In this document: positions 1-6,202 of the stretch, piece after piece
Layout of the letters: each line of letters begins with the position of its first letter
How positions within the stretch are numbered: the stretch's first letter is position 1
Assembly: GCA_045533955.1 (NCBI GenBank)
Contig: JAZSIU010000007.1
Location: 1 to 7,275 of the forward strand
Reading direction: 5' to 3'
DNA length: 7,275 nucleotides
Source of the DNA: HGM04593 sp045533955
Lineage (GTDB): Bacteria > Bacteroidota > Bacteroidia > Bacteroidales > Bacteroidaceae
Notes under the pieces: generated by a model
What the model saw: the letters and a program-made list of their open reading frames with translations, nothing else
What the model was told of the DNA's origin: nothing
Database searches by the model: none
Made by a program: the position numbers and the translations under genes

Positions 1-47
1 TCGACACAAAAGGCAGCCGAAACGATTGGGACAACATCTGGCAGTAA
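1..47 (+). CDS. Possible C-terminal tail of an upstream gene (partial)
   Basis: Reading from base 3, the frame gives DTKGSRNDWDNIWQ and a TAA stop at 45-47. The codons (GAC, GGC, AGC, AAC, ATC) match the usage of valS in this window, and a weak hairpin with a T run starts at the stop codon, as expected for the end of a gene. The product cannot be recognised from 14 residues. A second frame (from base 1) stays open to about base 240, but its translation is low-complexity, runs through the terminator hairpin and looks non-coding. This is a tentative call. Confidence 0.35.
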   Translation, partial: DTKGSRNDWDNIWQ

Positions 48-84
48 AAAGCCAACACACAGTTTTTTAAGTAAGGCTTTTTTA
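46..84 (+). terminator. Weak hairpin with T run after the possible upstream gene
   Basis: AAAAAGCC (46-53) pairs with GGCTTTTT (75-82) across a 21-nt loop, and the T run reaches 83. Only three of the eight pairs are G-C, so the hairpin is weak. Its position directly at a stop codon on the plus strand suggests an intrinsic terminator for the gene ending at 47. Confidence 0.4.
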
Positions 85-130
85 CATTCAGACAACCACA
101 AAAAAAAGAGAGACTTTTTCATAATACAAA

Positions 131-176
131 CATCCGCTGCCGAAAGTTTTTATACATTCGGCAGCGGATGTTTTTT
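131..176. terminator. Strong intrinsic terminator between convergent genes
   Basis: CATCCGCTGCCGAA (131-144) and TTCGGCAGCGGATG (157-170) form a perfect 14-bp stem with a 12-nt loop. On the plus strand it is followed by six T (171-176), a classic rho-independent terminator. On the minus strand it is followed by TTTGTATT, a poorer T tract, but it lies 44 bp beyond the stop of the minus-strand gene ending at 215. It may therefore serve both convergent transcripts. Confidence 0.85.
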
Positions 177-214
177 CTCTGCCACAAAAGAGGCGCACAA
201 CAAAAGCAGCAAAC

Positions 215-1267
215 TTAATCGACAGGCTCAATGGTAATATTCGCAAAGCGATTGCTAATATTTATCTGCGGCAGAGTGCTATAATCGGCATTTTTCTTAA
301 GCCCCGCAAAATTCTCTTCCAATTGTTTGTTTATAAGAATCTCGCCCATCTTCGACGATAAGTGGCACTGCGCCTTAATACCCCGCGGCAAAAATATCTG
401 CACAGGCGTGAAACTAAGATTCATTTTTACTCCCTCGAACCCCTTCGACGAGGGCAACGCAACCTTTACATTCGAGTGCGAGCCTTCGAGAATATCGAGC
501 TTAGCATTGAGCGTCTCAACATTCAGCGTAGAATGCGCCACGTCAAAAACCTTCATACTGCCCACACCTATAATATCGGCCGTCGAGTGCTTAAAACTTG
601 CAACAAGAGTATTCGCCTCGTCCACTCTGCCTTCAGAATGTTGCAGCGTAAGATTCAGATAATCGGCACGCCCGATATTAGCCTCGCCGAACCGCACACC
701 CGCATCAACCGCCACCGCCTCGTCAATCGCCAGCTCACCAAATTGCACCGACACCCTTTGGCGCTCTTTATACAGCAGACGCCCCGCCGTCAAATTACCA
801 AACTTAATATCGGCCTCAAAGGGAAGACCATACTCCTCAATAAATACATTCCCAAATTGATTGACAACTTTTATGGCGAGCATTTTTTCAGGAATATACA
901 CCACCCAATTAACCTCTATTTTCTTATTGTCGTTCACCTCGTCATTATAAACATTTTTCAACAGAAATTCGGTATTATTCCAATTCTTTTTTTTCTCGGC
1001 GACAATCTCAATAGCGTCGAGCAGGCGCTTGGCATTCGAGTTGTTCGAGGCAGCCACTTTTACATTTACCAGCGCCTTAATTCTATTCTCATCGTGGATG
1101 CGAAACTCTATATTCCCAAATTTATTGGAAATCATCAGCTTGTCGCCCCGGCTAACATCGTTGAAACACTTTTCGAGATGCTTTGTATGCTCGACAAGAT
1201 TCAATTTTGCTTGTGCTGCAACAAACGTCAAAAGCGCGCACAATGTTGTTAACAACAGCTTTTTCAT
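215..1267 (-). CDS. Exported beta-solenoid-like protein (DUF4097/putative adhesin type)
   Basis: This 350-residue protein has a clear N-terminal Sec signal (KK, then a hydrophobic stretch at 4-19) with likely cleavage after A-Q-A at 20. There is no lipobox, so it is probably periplasmic or surface-exposed. From about residue 135 the chain is a run of short beta-type repeats 17-20 residues long. Each carries F-G-N or F-G-E (F138, F156, F176, F193), then H-S in the same position (H210, H227, H245, H264). Isolated relatives of the motif occur at F50-G-N and F341-A-N. This fits the right-handed solenoid of the DUF4097 'putative adhesin' group; that assignment is from memory of the family, not a search. 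It is the last gene of the sigma-factor operon, 33 bp after the membrane protein, and starts behind a good ribosome binding site. I see no enzyme motif. The function is unknown, possibly structural or the output or sensor of the adjacent sigma system. Confidence 0.8.
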   Translation of the reverse strand: MKKLLLTTLCALLTFVAAQAKLNLVEHTKHLEKCFNDVSRGDKLMISNKFGNIEFRIHDENRIKALVNVKVAASNNSNAKRLLDAIEIVAEKKKNWNNTEFLLKNVYNDEVNDNKKIEVNWVVYIPEKMLAIKVVNQFGNVFIEEYGLPFEADIKFGNLTAGRLLYKERQRVSVQFGELAIDEAVAVDAGVRFGEANIGRADYLNLTLQHSEGRVDEANTLVASFKHSTADIIGVGSMKVFDVAHSTLNVETLNAKLDILEGSHSNVKVALPSSKGFEGVKMNLSFTPVQIFLPRGIKAQCHLSSKMGEILINKQLEENFAGLKKNADYSTLPQINISNRFANITIEPVD

Positions 1268-1273
1268 AATATT

Positions 1274-1280
1274 CTCCTTT
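1274..1280 (-). promoter_or_regulatory. Shine-Dalgarno site of the solenoid gene
   Basis: Read on the minus strand, AAAGGAG lies 6 nt before the ATG at 1267. This fixes the start. It is notable because the other starts in the window have A/T-rich leaders with no such site, as is usual in Bacteroidota. Confidence 0.65.
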
Positions 1281-1300
1281 CTTTTAATCTATTTCTAATA

Positions 1301-1801
1301 TCAATCATCGGTTGGTGGTTGCAGATAAGCGCTCAGCTTTTTAAGGCTGTTCAGATGCGACGAATAGACCACAATCATATAGTGTATCTTCTCGTCCTCG
1401 CCGCTGAGAGCCCCGATAATATTGTCGGCAATAGAGTCGGCCTCTTGCTTTATGTATTTTACCTCGGCAAGTAGATTTTCGCGGTCGCGAGGGTTCATTT
1501 GCTTGGTGATGCGCTCTATATATTCACTCTCTTCCCAGATGAGTGAGGCGTAATAACCTTTTACCATTGATAGTGTATCGATTGCATTGCTCGCCCCACT
1601 CTTTCCCTGCCACAGAAACACCGCAAAAAACACCGACGCTGCGGCAACGAAGGTTGCAACGGGAAACCAGCGCCTCGGCCGTCCGCGTTGTTTTTTACTC
1701 CTCTCTAATCGGTGCGCAAAGCGAGCCTCGTGCCCCTCGGGTAGCGGCGGCACGCTCCATTGAGCCTCAATGGCACTCTTTATGCTATCGCTCTCTTTCA
1801 T
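1301..1801 (-). CDS. Single-pass membrane protein, candidate anti-sigma factor
   Basis: This 166-residue protein has a short N-terminal segment containing P-P-L-P-E-G-H-E-A-R-F (18-28), a basic stretch (R31 to R44), one transmembrane helix at about 45-64, and a C-terminal domain of about 100 residues that is largely helical and charged. The positive-inside rule puts the N-terminus in the cytoplasm and the C-terminus in the periplasm. The first 44 residues would then be the part able to touch a sigma factor. The L-P-E-G-H-E-x-R-F pattern recurs, as I remember it, in proteins encoded next to Bacteroidales ECF sigma factors. I see no ZAS zinc motif (HxxxCxxC) and no FecR domain. The start codon lies inside the 3' end of the sigma-factor gene, with a 17-bp overlap and no Shine-Dalgarno site, which suggests translational coupling. 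An anti-sigma role is inferred from position and topology only. Confidence 0.75.
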   Translation of the reverse strand: MKESDSIKSAIEAQWSVPPLPEGHEARFAHRLERSKKQRGRPRRWFPVATFVAAASVFFAVFLWQGKSGASNAIDTLSMVKGYYASLIWEESEYIERITKQMNPRDRENLLAEVKYIKQEADSIADNIIGALSGEDEKIHYMIVVYSSHLNSLKKLSAYLQPPTDD

Positions 1802-2324
1802 AATCTTCGAACCATTTTATTATACGTTTCTTTGCTCGCGTCAGCTGCGAACGTACAGCCGACGCCTTTATATTCAGAATCTGCGCAATATCATTGTATC
1901 CAAGTTCCTCGACCACAAACATCAGCACCACCGAACGGTAGCCCGTCGGAAGCTCGTCAATCGCCTTATGGAGCAGCGCCATACGCTCCTCGTGCATCAG
2001 AAGTTCCTCGAAGCTCGTCTCCTCCTCGACATCTATATTGTCGTTCCACGGCTCGCAGTTGCCGGCCCGACGTAAAATATCTATCGACGCATTTATTGCT
2101 ATTCGCTTGATTCTCCGCAGCATACTCTGTTGCTCATAGAGCAACAGAGTGCGGTCGGTGAGCACCTTAAGCATCGCCTCTTGCATCACCTCCTCGGCGT
2201 CGAACACATTCCCCAGCAGACGATAGGCCGTTGCATAGACCTCGCGCGAGAAAAGAGCATAAAATTCCATCTGCGCCCTCTGCTCGCCCTTGTTGCATCC
2301 GTCTATAATCTTGCCGTAGTTCAT
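1785..2324 (-). CDS. ECF-type RNA polymerase sigma-70 factor
   Basis: At 179 residues this is the usual size for an ECF sigma factor with only regions 2 and 4. Region 2 runs from about residue 10 to 87 and includes the core-binding stretch Y34-R-L-L-G-N with D42-A-E-E-V-M-Q-E-A, and R71-I-K-R-I-A-I-N leading to I-D-I-L-R-R (81-86). An acidic linker follows (98-113). Region 4 (about 116-173) has the signature D-E-L-P-x-x-Y-R-S-V and the helix-turn-helix G-Y-N-D-I-A-Q-I-L (142-150) with A-V-R-S-Q-L-x-R-A-K (156-165). It would bind core RNA polymerase and direct it to its own promoter set. It is first in a three-gene operon with a membrane protein and an exported protein. I found no TAnnTTTG element in its upstream region, so it may depend on itself or on a poor housekeeping promoter. 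A perfect 12-bp inverted repeat lies inside the gene at 2124-2150. Confidence 0.93.
   Translation of the reverse strand: MNYGKIIDGCNKGEQRAQMEFYALFSREVYATAYRLLGNVFDAEEVMQEAMLKVLTDRTLLLYEQQSMLRRIKRIAINASIDILRRAGNCEPWNDNIDVEEETSFEELLMHEERMALLHKAIDELPTGYRSVVLMFVVEELGYNDIAQILNIKASAVRSQLTRAKKRIIKWFEDYERER
2124..2150. repeat. Perfect 12-bp inverted repeat inside the sigma-factor gene
   Basis: ACTCTGTTGCTC (2124-2135) and GAGCAACAGAGT (2139-2150) are exact reverse complements separated by ATA. Read on the minus strand, the hairpin covers nine whole codons for T-L-L-L-Y-E-Q-Q-S (residues 59-67), in the stretch between the core-binding helices and the region 2.4 helix. No T run follows on either strand, so it is not a standard terminator. 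Confidence 0.8.
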
Positions 2325-2409
2325 ACTTTTTTGTGTCGCTTACACATTATTGACGTAAAATTGAAGAATTTGCTGCACGACGCAAGAAGTTTTTTTAGCT
2401 TATGAAGAT

Positions 2410-2454
2410 AAAAAGCCTCTCCCTAAGGTCTGCAAAAAGAGCTTCGGGAAAGGC
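2410..2454 (-). terminator. Intrinsic terminator downstream of mazG
   Basis: On the minus strand, GCCTTTCCC (2454-2446) pairs with GGGAGAGGC (2423-2415) with one A-C mismatch and a 22-nt loop, followed directly by TTTTT (2414-2410). It lies about 45 bp past the mazG stop and ends mazG transcription before the sigma-factor operon, which then needs its own promoter in 2325-2409. Confidence 0.75.
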
Positions 2455-2499
2455 AAATATTACATTTTCGACAAGTTTTTTCTGCTGCCGCAACAAGGG

Positions 2500-3315
2500 C
2501 TATGCATCGCGCAGTTCCTCTTCGGCCGCACTATTTTCGAGCCTTTTAGCCTCGTTCCATAGTTCGTCCATCTGCTCCAGCGTCATCTCCTTGAGGTTGC
2601 GCCCCAGCTTCAGAGAGTGTTCCTCGACATAATTGAAGCGGCTGCGGAATTTTTTATTCGTCAGCTCAAGAGCATTATCGGGGTTAATATCGTAGAATCG
2701 GGCAATATTCACAAGGCTGAAAATAAAATCGCCAAACTCCTTCTCGGCATTCACCCTGTCGCCCTTATCAAGCTCGGCTTTAAGCTCGTCAACCTCTTCG
2801 TGCACCTTTTCCCACACCTGCTCGCGGCAGGGCCAATCGAATCCCACGTTGGCAGCCTTCTCCTGCATACGATAGGCCTTTATGAGCGAAGGCATCGAGG
2901 CGGGTACCCCGCTGAGAATGCTTTTGTTACCGTCCTTTTCGCTCATCTTCAGCTGCTCCCAATTCTTGCACACCTCACCGGCCGTCTCGGCCTTAACGGT
3001 GCCAAAAACGTGCGGGTGGCGGTAGATGAGCTTGTCGCACAAACGGTCGCACACATCCTTAATATCAAACTGCCCCTTCTCGCTTGCAATTTTTGCATAA
3101 AAGGCAACGTGCAGCAACACATCGCCAAGCTCCTTGCAGATATTCTGTGTATCGTCGCCAATAAGCGCATCAGAGAGTTCAAAAACCTCCTCAATGCTAT
3201 TGGGACGCAGGCTCTCGTTCGTCTGCTTACGATCCCACGGACATTTCTCGCGAAGTTCATCGAGCACATCCAAAAAACGTCCGAAAGCCTCTAACATTTC
3301 ACTTCTACTATGCAT
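2500..3315 (-). CDS. mazG: Nucleoside triphosphate pyrophosphohydrolase MazG
   Basis: MazG hydrolyses NTPs and dNTPs to the monophosphate and pyrophosphate, and acts in the cytosol to clear unwanted nucleotides. The protein has 271 residues, close to the 263 of E. coli MazG, and contains both tandem MazG domains. The N-terminal domain has C25-P-W-D-R-K-Q-T, the metal-binding pair E42-E-x-x-E46 and E62-x-x-D65, and R99-H-P-H-V-F. The C-terminal domain, the catalytic one in E. coli, has N156-V-G-F-D-W, E173-E-x-x-E177, E193-x-x-D196 and N220-x-K-F-x-x-R-F. All expected metal ligands are present, so it should be active. It is transcribed alone: its own terminator lies downstream and a divergent promoter shared with valS lies upstream. 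The ATG at 3315 is preceded by A/T-rich sequence with no Shine-Dalgarno site. Confidence 0.96.
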   Translation of the reverse strand: MHSRSEMLEAFGRFLDVLDELREKCPWDRKQTNESLRPNSIEEVFELSDALIGDDTQNICKELGDVLLHVAFYAKIASEKGQFDIKDVCDRLCDKLIYRHPHVFGTVKAETAGEVCKNWEQLKMSEKDGNKSILSGVPASMPSLIKAYRMQEKAANVGFDWPCREQVWEKVHEEVDELKAELDKGDRVNAEKEFGDFIFSLVNIARFYDINPDNALELTNKKFRSRFNYVEEHSLKLGRNLKEMTLEQMDELWNEAKRLENSAAEEELRDA

Positions 3316-3367
3316 ATTTTCAAATATTTTATCGCTTTTACACTAATTAAACAATTATTTTGCCGCA

Positions 3368-3375
3368 CAAAGTTA
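3368..3375 (-). promoter_or_regulatory. Predicted mazG promoter -7 element
   Basis: On the minus strand this reads TAACTTTG, a full match to the Bacteroidota primary-sigma -7 consensus TAnnTTTG. It would start a transcript near 3361 and give a leader of roughly 45 nt before the mazG ATG. The -33 element is poor: GTTA 20 bp upstream instead of TTTG. Confidence 0.55.
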
Positions 3376-3395
3376 ATTATTTTAATAATTATAGA

Positions 3396-3403
3396 TAACT
3401 TTG
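3396..3403 (+). promoter_or_regulatory. Predicted valS promoter -7 element
   Basis: TAACTTTG is a full match to TAnnTTTG and would place the start near 3410, about 36 nt before the valS ATG. A second full match, TAATTTTG, lies at 3411-3418, and I cannot tell which is used. Neither has a good -33 TTTG at 19-21 bp. The 3396-3403 copy is the exact inverted partner of the mazG element at 3368-3375. Confidence 0.55.
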
Positions 3404-3445
3404 CAAGTTGTAATTTTGGAATAATAATAAAAATACTATAAAACT

Positions 3446-6196
3446 ATGAGTTTAGCAACCAACTACATTCCCGCCGAGGTAGAAGAAAAATGGTACAAAT
3501 ATTGGATGGACAACAATCTGTTCCACTCCGAGCCCGATGAGAGAGAGCCCTACACAATAGTAATTCCCCCACCCAACGTAACAGGAGTGCTGCATATGGG
3601 CCATATGCTCAACAACACCATACAGGACATTCTTGTGCGCCACGCACGTATGACAGGCAAGAACGCCTGCTGGGTTCCGGGCACCGACCACGCCTCAATA
3701 GCCACCGAAGCAAAAGTAGTAAAAAAACTCGCCGAGCAGGGCATTAAAAAGAGCGACCTTACCCGTGAGCAGTTCCTAAAGCACGCTTGGGAGTGGACCG
3801 ACGAGCACGGCGGCATCATCCTCAAGCAGCTGCGCAAGCTGGGCGCATCGTGCGATTGGGAGCGCACAGCCTTTACAATGGACGAGACACGCAGCCGCAG
3901 CGTAATAAAAGTATTCTGCGACCTTTACGACAAAGGCCTCATCTACCGCGGCCTGCGTATGGTCAATTGGGACCCAAAAGCACAAACAGCCCTCAGCAAC
4001 GAAGAGGTAATATATAAAGAGGAGAACAGCAAGCTCTACTATCTGCGCTATTTTGTCGATGAAGAGGCCGGCAGCACCGACGGCCAGCAGAGCGACGCAG
4101 TAACCCTCTCGGCCACCGACCCCTTCGACCCCGCCGTAAAGCACCAGATACTGCACCGTACAGCCGACGGCCGCCGTTACGCAGTTGTTGCCACCACCCG
4201 CCCCGAGACCATAATGGGCGACACGGCAATGTGCATCAACCCCAAAGACCCCAAGAACAGCTGGCTCAAAGGCAAGCACGTCATTGTCCCCCTTGTAGGC
4301 CGCAGCATCCCCGTGATCGAAGACCGCTACGTCGAGATTGAATTCGGAACAGGCTGTCTGAAAGTAACCCCCGCCCACGACACCAACGACTATATGCTGG
4401 GCAAGAAACACAACCTCGAGACAATCGACATTTTCAATCCCGACGCCACACTGAGCGAGGCCGCCGGATTGTACGTTGGAATGGATCGTATGGATGTACG
4501 CAAACAGATAGTAAAAGACCTCGAGGCAGCAGGCCTTTTGGAGAAAGTCGAAGACTACGTCAACAAAGTAGGTTACAGCGAGCGCAACGCCGACACCGCT
4601 GTCGAACCCCGCCTCTGTATGCAATGGTTCCTCAGTATGCAACACTTTGCCGACATTGCCCTGCCCCCCGTCCTTAACGACCAATTGAAATTCTACCCCA
4701 CAAAATACAAGACCACATACAAAAATTGGCTCGAGAACATACAAGACTGGTGCATCAGCCGCCAGCTGTGGTGGGGCCACCGCATCCCCGCCTATTTCCT
4801 GCCCACCGCCGAGGGACAAGAGGAGCAATTTGTAGTTGCCCGCAGCCTCGACGAAGCAGTTGAGAAAGCACGCCTCATCGCAGGCTACGAGACAATCACC
4901 GCCGAGCAACTGACACAAGACGAGGACGCCCTCGACACGTGGTTCAGCTCGTGGCTGTGGCCCGTATCACTGTTCAACGGCATTCTCGACCCCGACAACA
5001 AAGAGATAAACTACTACTATCCCACAGCCGACCTTGTAACCGGCCCCGACATTATCTTCTTCTGGGTAGCACGAATGATTATGGCCGGCTACGAGTATAA
5101 AGGAGATATGCCCTTCAAGAATGTATATTTCACAGGCATAGTGCGCGACAAGCTGGGCCGCAAGATGAGTAAGTCGCTGGGCAACAGCCCCGACCCCCTC
5201 GACCTAATAGCCCGCTACGGCGCCGACGGAGTGCGTATGGGCATAATGCTCTCGGCCCCGGCAGGCAACGACATACTCTTCGACGAGAGCCTGTGCGAGC
5301 AGGGACGCAACTTCTGCAACAAAATATGGAACGCCTTCCGCCTTGTCAACGGCTGGAGCGTAAGCGACCAAATTGAGCAGCCCCAAAGCTCCAAGATAGC
5401 CATCGAGTGGTTCGACGAAGCACTTGCAAAATCGGCCGCCCTGCTCGAAGACCAATTCGGCAAATACCGCATCAGCGAGGCGCTTATGAACCTCTACACC
5501 CTCTTCTGGGACGAATTCTCGGCGTGGTACCTCGAGATGATAAAGCCCGCCTACGGCTCACCCATCGACCGTGCCACATACGAGGCAACCCTCACATTCT
5601 TCGACAGCCTGATGCGTCTGCTGCACCCCTTTATGCCCTTCATCACCGAAGAGTTGTGGCAGTCAATCAAAGAGCGCGGCGAGGGCGAGAGCCTTATGAC
5701 ACAGAGCGTGCTGAAGCTCAACCGCCCCTGCAACGACCAGCTCCTCGGTCGCATCGAAGCACTCAAAGAGATTGTCGGCAACATACGCGCCATACGCCAA
5801 CAGAAGAACCTCTCGCCCCGCGAGCCCCTTGCCCTACAAATTGTGGGCGAGTCGCACGTAACAGGTCTGGAGAGCGTCCTCACAAAGATGGCCAACCTAT
5901 CCTCAATCGAGAGCACCACAACCCCCGACGACACAGCAGTATCCTTCCGCGTAAGCACCACCGAGTATGCCGTACCAATGGGTAACCTCATCGACAAAGA
6001 GGCCGAGATTGCCAAAATGCGCGAAGAGCTCGCCTACCACGAGAAGTTCCTCAAGAGCGTCGAAGCCAAGCTCGGCAACCCCAATTTTGTGAGTAAAGCC
6101 CCCGAGAAAATCATCGCAATAGAGCGCAAAAAACAATCGGACGCAAAAGAGAAAATAGCAATGCTCACCGAAAGCATCGAGAAACTCTCAAAATAA
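3446..6196 (+). CDS. valS: Valyl-tRNA synthetase
   Basis: This class I synthetase charges tRNA-Val with valine, using ATP, in the cytosol. The 916-residue protein carries the HIGH motif as H50-M-G-H53 after P-P-P-N-V-T-G, and the KMSKS loop intact at K573-S577 inside G-R-K-M-S-K-S-L-G-N. The editing (CP1) domain, which removes mischarged threonine, has T250-T-R-P-E-T and G301-T-G-C-L-K-V-T-P-A-H-D. Also present are W425-L-E-N-I-x-D-W-C-I-S-R-Q-L-W-W-G-H-R, D497-T-W-F-S-S, the anticodon-binding domain (about 620-800) and a C-terminal coiled-coil tRNA arm (about 848-913). It is longer than the roughly 875 residues I remember for Bacteroides ValS. The extra length lies at about 205-243, between L-Y-Y-L-R-Y and R-Y-A-V-V-A-T-T-R-P-E-T. 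It is probably co-transcribed with the gene 6 bp downstream. No T-box or Shine-Dalgarno site is visible upstream. Confidence 0.98.
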   Translation: MSLATNYIPAEVEEKWYKYWMDNNLFHSEPDEREPYTIVIPPPNVTGVLHMGHMLNNTIQDILVRHARMTGKNACWVPGTDHASIATEAKVVKKLAEQGIKKSDLTREQFLKHAWEWTDEHGGIILKQLRKLGASCDWERTAFTMDETRSRSVIKVFCDLYDKGLIYRGLRMVNWDPKAQTALSNEEVIYKEENSKLYYLRYFVDEEAGSTDGQQSDAVTLSATDPFDPAVKHQILHRTADGRRYAVVATTRPETIMGDTAMCINPKDPKNSWLKGKHVIVPLVGRSIPVIEDRYVEIEFGTGCLKVTPAHDTNDYMLGKKHNLETIDIFNPDATLSEAAGLYVGMDRMDVRKQIVKDLEAAGLLEKVEDYVNKVGYSERNADTAVEPRLCMQWFLSMQHFADIALPPVLNDQLKFYPTKYKTTYKNWLENIQDWCISRQLWWGHRIPAYFLPTAEGQEEQFVVARSLDEAVEKARLIAGYETITAEQLTQDEDALDTWFSSWLWPVSLFNGILDPDNKEINYYYPTADLVTGPDIIFFWVARMIMAGYEYKGDMPFKNVYFTGIVRDKLGRKMSKSLGNSPDPLDLIARYGADGVRMGIMLSAPAGNDILFDESLCEQGRNFCNKIWNAFRLVNGWSVSDQIEQPQSSKIAIEWFDEALAKSAALLEDQFGKYRISEALMNLYTLFWDEFSAWYLEMIKPAYGSPIDRATYEATLTFFDSLMRLLHPFMPFITEELWQSIKERGEGESLMTQSVLKLNRPCNDQLLGRIEALKEIVGNIRAIRQQKNLSPREPLALQIVGESHVTGLESVLTKMANLSSIESTTTPDDTAVSFRVSTTEYAVPMGNLIDKEAEIAKMREELAYHEKFLKSVEAKLGNPNFVSKAPEKIIAIERKKQSDAKEKIAMLTESIEKLSK

Positions 6197-6202
6197 AAAA
6201 CA

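Noticed and set aside
362..1252. Plus-strand open frame (296 residues) opposite the solenoid gene
   Set aside because: It is antisense to a gene with a signal peptide, a Shine-Dalgarno site and regular protein repeats. Its own translation shows no domain and an unlikely composition rich in R, H and I.
2617..3294. Plus-strand open frame (225 residues) opposite mazG
   Set aside because: It is a shadow of mazG, whose metal-binding motifs are all present on the other strand.
3316..3445. T-box or other riboswitch upstream of valS
   Set aside because: The predicted leader is only about 36 nt and A/T-rich, with no stem structure, specifier loop or terminator.
3592..3608. GCATATGG-G-CCATATGC palindrome inside valS
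   Set aside because: It is explained by the codons for the H-M-G-H-M sequence of the HIGH motif, which are nearly self-complementary.
3776..4918. Long minus-strand open frame (380 residues) opposite valS
   Set aside because: It lies wholly antisense to a confidently assigned valS, its translation is low-complexity (rich in G, V, A, C, F), and it comes from the biased third codon positions of valS.
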